From Acanthacorydalis orientalis (lineage: Eukaryota; Arthropoda; Insecta; Megaloptera; Corydalidae), in NCBI GenBank assembly GCA_034766995.1, contig CM068313.1:38979996-39043995 (forward strand): a stretch of DNA of 64,000 nt. The letters are read 5' to 3'. Every line of letters begins with the position of its first letter. Within the stretch, counting starts at the first letter, position 1. This document shows, one piece after another, positions 58,779 through 64,000 of the stretch. The position numbers and the translations under genes were made by a program. The notes beneath the pieces were generated by a model. That model was not told the DNA's origin and made no database searches. It saw nothing but the letters and a program-made list of their open reading frames with translations.

Positions 58779-59798
58779 ATTGTAATATGTATGTATGCAT
58801 ATCATATATGCGTATATGCATGAGTGTAAAAAGTATTGATTGATCTGTCAATATAGTTTTCATTATTAAAACATTTCGATTAAAATCTCGCACAGTAAAT
58901 TGCAATTACACGTATGAAAATACAAATAGCAAATACACAAACCTGAATATACTGTGCATTGATGTTATAAGTAAAAACCGCTAGATAGCAACACTATGTG
59001 TAATATTATGAATAGTTTACATCAATTTGAAATTCAAATAAATATATACTATTAATATCCTACACTGGTTTTCGTTGCATATATTTAGAGTTTTGAAAAT
59101 AGTTCAATTTTTCATTTCTATTAGAAATATAATTAACTGTAATGTTGAAATGATTATTAATTATAAAACGTGTTACAAACAGGTTGTCGTGTTAGATTGT
59201 TGGATAAATTATAGAAGATTTTATAAATATGCGAAATGTTAAATTAGAAACTGGATTTTATTTTAATTAAAATGATATGTATACATATGTATATATATAT
59301 GTATATGAAATATATCAACTAGATTCCCGTCAATTAAAGAACAAGCTAAGTAAAATGATTTACAGATAGATTTAGTACTACGGAAGATAATGAAATACAC
59401 GAACGTTAATCGAAAAAGTTATGGAGAACATTTATTTAGACAATTTATTAGCAAAGATGAATCATTTACTGCGAAAGTTATCATAAGAATAAAAATTATA
59501 TGAAGTTCATTTGAATCAAACTATACTAGAATAAATTATACTCGAATATTAAATAGAATATTTTGAGATATTTAGTGAAAAAGTATTTTATTAAGGTATA
59601 CTGTCTGTATCAACGAAAATGTAGTATGGGTTCTCAATTCCATATATTGCAGGTAATTTGGACTATACTGAAAAATATGAAAGGATATAAATCAGGAATA
59701 ACAAGAAAAGATAGAAAAGAATAGAAGAATTATTAAAATAAATAAGAGTTAAGTATAGAATAACAAGACTAAATTTTCCGAAATAAAAATACAAAGTA

Positions 59799-61064
59799 CG
59801 AGGGCGGTTTGAAAAGTAACTTGGTTGAATATTAGAGACAACAGCTTCAGGCAGTGTACTTTAATTTTCAACATAATTCTCTCAATGCACAATGCACTCT
59901 CTCCAGCATTACTTCAGCTTTACGATTCCCTCCCAGATATGGGGGTTTTCGAGATTCTCAAAATAGCTGTTTTTTGTCTCTGTCGACCCTTCATTTGACC
60001 CAAATCGGTTTCTAGTCAAAAAAATTTTGAGTTTCGGGAATAGATAGAAGTCCAAGAGATCCAAATCAGGCGAATACGGCGAATTCGTAGTGTTTAAATT
60101 TTAATTTGGCAATTTTTTCTGAGAAACAACGCATGAATGAATTGGTGTATTGTTATGGTGTAACAATATTTTTTTCTTGGCTATTCCCGGACGTTTATCA
60201 CGATCACTAAGTTGAGCTTCTCCAAAACTGCTGCGTAGTATTGGCCACTAACTATTTTTCCTTTCTGAAGATAGTCAATCAAGAGAATTCGTTTCGCATC
60301 CCAGAAAATTAACGCCGAATGAACCGTCTTTGTCTTTTTTAGAGCCGTTTCACCGCGTTCAGTCCACTCTTTTGTTTTCGTTTTCGATTCTGGTGTGTAA
60401 TGGTGAATCCATGTTTTATTTATGGTCACGAAACGCCGCATGGAATCCGTTGGATTCTTCTTAAATAGTTCCAAGAAATCGGCTGATGTTCGCGTACGAA
60501 CTCGTTTTGATTCTGTAGCGAGCGACACCCATCTTGCGCAAAGTTTTTTCATACACAATTCATTATGTAAAATGAGATGCGTTTGCTCAGTTGAGATGCC
60601 TGTGACCTCTGATATCTCGTTCACTTTCACTCACAGGTCGGATAAAACCATATCATGGAGTTTATCAATGATTTATGGCGTGACTGCTGTTCTTGGCTCT
60701 CCTGGGCGTGATCAAACTTTAATATTTATTCTGCCACGTTTAAATTTATTCACCCAAATTCGAACGGTTTTGTGGAAAGGACAAAATTCACCCCATGTAG
60801 GTAATATTCTCCCATAGATTTCTTTCGCTGTTTTCTCTACCATAAAAAGGACTGAATCACATATCGAATTCCGATTTTATTCATTTTGTACTATCGGGTG
60901 AAACGCTTGTTTTGAAACTGTCAAACGAAGAATTAATATCGGGATGGCTTACAACTTCACATACCTTACTACAAGGGAAGAAACTATATGAAAACATATA
61001 CAGCTGTCCCTCCCCCTCTCTCTCAGCGAGTACACGAACTAAGCTGTTTTTTAAACGGCCCTTG
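59799..61064 (-). mobile_element. Full-length mariner element (dead), minus strand
   Basis: 1266 bp flanked by TA (59797-59798 and 61065-61066). The left end is CGAGGGCGGTTTGAAAAGTA and the complement of the right end is CAAGGGCCGTTTAAAAAACA. These are imperfect terminal inverted repeats of the type seen in D,D34D mariners. The transposase gene runs on the minus strand through most of the element. The region beyond its start (60844-61064) is the 5' UTR. Confidence 0.9.
59861..60843 (-). pseudogene. Mariner transposase pseudogene with two catalytic Asp lost
   Basis: The minus-strand ATG at 60843 gives MVEKTAKEIYGRILPTWGEF, then VNKFKRGR, the second HTH (VNEISEVTGIS) and MKKLCARWV. The DDE part shows RRFVTINKTWIHHYTPESK where the family has TVDETW, so the first Asp is Asn and the following Glu is Lys. 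FWDAKRILLIDYLQKGK follows. The second signature HQDNAPAH appears as HHNNTPIH, so that Asp is also Asn. The third, YSPDLDLLDFYLF, is intact. The stop complement lies at 59861-59863. The longest clean frame is 60181..60630 and a frameshift follows it. The plus-strand frame 60422..60817 is a shadow. Confidence 0.88.
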
Positions 61065-61301
61065 TATATAAGGCAAAAAGAGAAAAAACAGTAGTTACTG
61101 ATTGTACACTAAGTAAAGAAAAAACATCAAAAAATAAATTTAAAAAATATATGGAATAAAGCTATTATAAAACATATTGGAAACATATGCAAAATAGAAG
61201 TAGTAGTTCGTTTTTTTAGTAGTGTATCGTCAAAAAATTAAATAAATATAATATACATCTTACTTTCCAATTAAATACTATAAAAATACGCAATTAGATT
61301 A

Positions 61302-61379
61302 AGCACCGTAAATCTAATAATATTATAAAATAAAGATGTATTTGAATAAAATAACTAATGACAATGAAATATATTAATT

Positions 61380-61431
<52 letters not shown>

Positions 61432-61508
61432 CTTAATACATTTTATTGTCATTAATTATTTTATTCAAATATATCTTTATTTTATAATATTATTACATTT
61501 ACGGTGCT
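61302..61508. repeat. Long palindrome with a (TA)n loop
   Basis: Arms 61302-61383 and 61427-61508 (82 bp each) are complementary at about 76 of 82 positions, starting at AGCACCGTAAATCTAATAAT and ending beside a (TA)n loop of about 43 bp. This is the same architecture as at 9140, with unrelated arm sequence. Confidence 0.82.
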
Positions 61509-61932
61509 TTTTGAAAAAATAATTCAGTTTTGATCAAATTTATTATTTTCCAACAAATTACTATTATTTGTAATAAAAGCTCGGTAGAATTTGATGCAAT
61601 CCTTTATTATAGCTAACGAGTGATGATACATCTTTTTGCCTACATCCCGTCATACTAATCAGATTTAACCACATCCGATCAAATGTCTCTTATTGTTATT
61701 AGCTTTTTTATTTGATAAAATTTTATGTTTGACACTAAATATTATGTGTATTCGTGTCTAAATTACTGTATATTGCATAAAACTGAACATAGATACAAAT
61801 ACTTTTCCATTTAAAATTATTGTTTGAAATGAATGTAAGGAATAATGTTTTAATATTTTTACTAATAATAATTATTACTAACAATAGTTACTATAATAGG
61901 AAAAAATACATGATTTTAATAAAAAATATTGG

Positions 61933-61976
<44 letters not shown>

Positions 61977-62698
61977 GTAATCGAATGTAAAAAATACATA
62001 CAATTATTTATTATTTCACTCTTTATATTCCAGTATTCATTTAGTGCATGTATTAAAACTAAAATAAAGCAAACTCGTTCGCACGCTTACGCAGAATAAA
62101 CACGACTTTAACGACAAGTTATTTAGGATTAAAACGCCCGTCGCACATTGTACTAAATAAAAGAAAAAAAAACATACATCGACTGAAGTAATCATGGGAA
62201 CAACGCAAGCACAAGCATTTAAATTCAAACTAAAGTTGATATACAACACAGTCTTAATTTTTCTTTTCCTCTTTATATTTTGGATTCGCCGTCTCGTTTA
62301 AATCCCGACAATTACTGATGTGGCATCTCTTCACATTGTTTCCCTACTCGACTTGATGTCATTTCCTGTGTAATGAAGCAGCATGATGGAGTCTGGGAAA
62401 TTGTTTTTACTTTGAATCATCCCATACCGGATTTGTTTAGTGTAGGATTTATATTTATAATGTGTATTATCTATATTTTTGATCTTGTATTGTGTGTTCC
62501 ATCATTATTATTTTTATTGTGAACTCATTTTTAGTGCCGCCCTTTTCTCTTGAAACATTTTGTTGAGAATCGTTCATAACATACAACATTTTTTAACGCG
62601 CATTTACATATAAACACAGTATATTTTATGATATTAAATCATTATCTTTTATGTAGAGAAGAGTTTACACGTATTTATACTATATAAATAATTTAAGG

Positions 62699-62737
<39 letters not shown>

Positions 62738-64000
62738 TATGTATATATATATACACATATATATGTATATATATGCACACACATATATAATGCCCCTTTG
62801 TACTTTTTTAGCAACACAAAGAGTTAAAATAAGTCACTTTAAAGTTTGTTTTATTTTGTGATATTTATATATTTATTTGGGAAGTTAATAATTTAAGAAT
62901 ATAGGTTTATATTTTTTATAATTTCATTTTATATGTCATAAAAATTAAAACTCGTCTAAACAATACATTTAATACTCAAGAACTAAATACAAATCATCAT
63001 AAATACAGAGCACCTAAGGACAGAAAAAAACTTACTATTTTTTTCTAACCTATTTTTTTTAATTTGAAATTATATTTTTAGATATGAAAATATACATTCA
63101 GTCTCAGTTTATATATATTTGTGTATACTTGTAAATACTAAATAGATATTTTTTTTCCACTACAAGTTTTCATAAAAACAAACATTTCGAAATGTTACCA
63201 TACCAGAGAAAAAAACGTTTACTGTAATTTAATAGTTTAATCTTATCTGCTAGTAAATTTTCGTAATCAAAATGGCGAAATTTGTCACTTGAGGACAATG
63301 TGTATTTAAGTAAAATGTTTTTTTTTCAACAATTCACAAAATAGATTTCAGTTCTTGTTAATTGTACAATAAGCAATAAAAGTGAGTTTATTTAAATTAC
63401 TTAGTACAAAATAATCATTTAAATTAATCGTATAACTACTTATGGAAAGAATCGCTAATTGTTTTTCACTTCTTTCGTTTTCTGAAATATATATTTTTTT
63501 ACTATCACTTTTATTCTGCGTACTTGAATTTAAGGTTACACGCTGTCCCTGAGAATATTTCCCACAAGTGCGGTGATAATGATGCTACAACAATACTTTA
63601 TTTTATATGCAACATTTCTTGTTTCATTTGTTACCTATTGTGACGTAATGAATACGTCATTTTTATCGTGTTTACAATATTTTTTCATTCACTGGAAATG
63701 CATATTAATTGAATATGTAAATAAATAACCATGAAGAAGGGTCTTAAACATAATGAGTAATAAACAATGTATTGTATATTATTAAAAAAAAGTAATATTG
63801 GGTTAATGATACAATATGTATTTATTTTTCATAAAGAAGATTTATTGAATATAATAACATTTTTTCTTATAAGTTGAGAAATCTCCATATATACTTATGT
63901 ATAGGTATTATATATATATATATATATAAATACGTTGTGTATGTGTGTCCACAATTTATATAATAACAAATACAATGTTATATTACAAATTATATTTCTC
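61509..64000. other. AT-rich stretch with TA tracts, no recognised gene
   Basis: TA tracts at 61936-61973, 62703-62795 (interrupted, with TATG and CA) and 63908-63928. A moderately complex patch at 62040-62430 includes ACTCGTTCGCACGCTTACGC and a minus frame (62037..62249) without a domain. A TGTGACGTAATGAATACGTC motif lies at about 63640-63659. Nothing else is supported. Confidence 0.55.

Noticed and set aside
60422..60817. 131-codon plus-strand frame as a gene
   Set aside because: It is antisense to the mariner transposase, which shows clear family motifs on the minus strand.

Overview
The window is eukaryotic, very AT-rich and almost gene-free. (TA)n microsatellites, often grading into TG/CA or TATC/TATG arrays, recur about once per kilobase. 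The recognisable genes are decayed transposons: Hsmar1/cecropia-like mariners, a DD41D Tc1/mariner element, another mariner, a Tigger/pogo relative, hAT-like short elements and a non-LTR retrotransposon tail. This fits an intergenic or intronic stretch of an animal genome. The transposon mix is typical of insects and other arthropods, but no host exon fixes the lineage. I found no complete host protein gene, rRNA, clear functional tRNA or CRISPR.

Layout. 1-7.6 kb: TA tracts, a GC-richer island near 3.2-3.5 kb, and a complex regulatory-looking island near 6.6-7.1 kb with a near-palindromic TAATCCGATTA site. 7.6-9.4 kb: first copy (A) of an internally deleted mariner, then a TA-centred palindrome. 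9.4-21 kb: TA tracts plus islands near 13.3 kb and 14.5-14.9 kb (the latter with a perfect CRE). 21-27 kb: a short hAT-like element, an imperfect hairpin, a nearly full-length dead DD41D element and a fold-back MITE. 27.7-28.3 kb: second deleted mariner (B). 30.7-31.4 kb: a short hAT-like element with an 80-bp mariner MITE inside it. 33.4-34.3 kb: a perfect 46-bp inverted repeat around a TA tract, then degenerate histone-like sequence (H2A-like on minus, a second histone-like 5' end on plus). 36.1-36.5 kb: a TATC/TA satellite block. 39.8-40.1 kb: a non-LTR retrotransposon tail. 41.8-42.9 kb: a tRNA-like SINE candidate and two MITEs beside TA tracts. 44.4-47.2 kb: a duplicated 190-bp repeat. 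50.8-51.8 kb: a Tigger-like remnant. 52.4-53.0 kb: a second regulatory-looking island. 53.8-57.0 kb: an Hsmar1-like mariner and a third deleted mariner (C). 58.2-58.7 kb: a pogo-like MITE. 59.8-61.1 kb: a full-length dead mariner. 61.3-61.5 kb: another TA-centred palindrome. 61.5-64 kb: nothing recognised beyond TA tracts.

The most interesting observations are: (1) three copies of a mariner derivative sharing one internal-deletion junction, which keep the helix-turn-helix half of the transposase and lose the whole catalytic half; (2) three long palindromes whose loops are (TA)n tracts; (3) repeated contact between TA-targeting transposon ends and (TA)n tracts; (4) a degenerate divergent histone-like gene pair; and (5) a dispersed A-tailed 190-bp repeat, one copy of which has 23-bp flanking direct repeats. 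No gene here looks functional, so there is no pathway or operon to describe.
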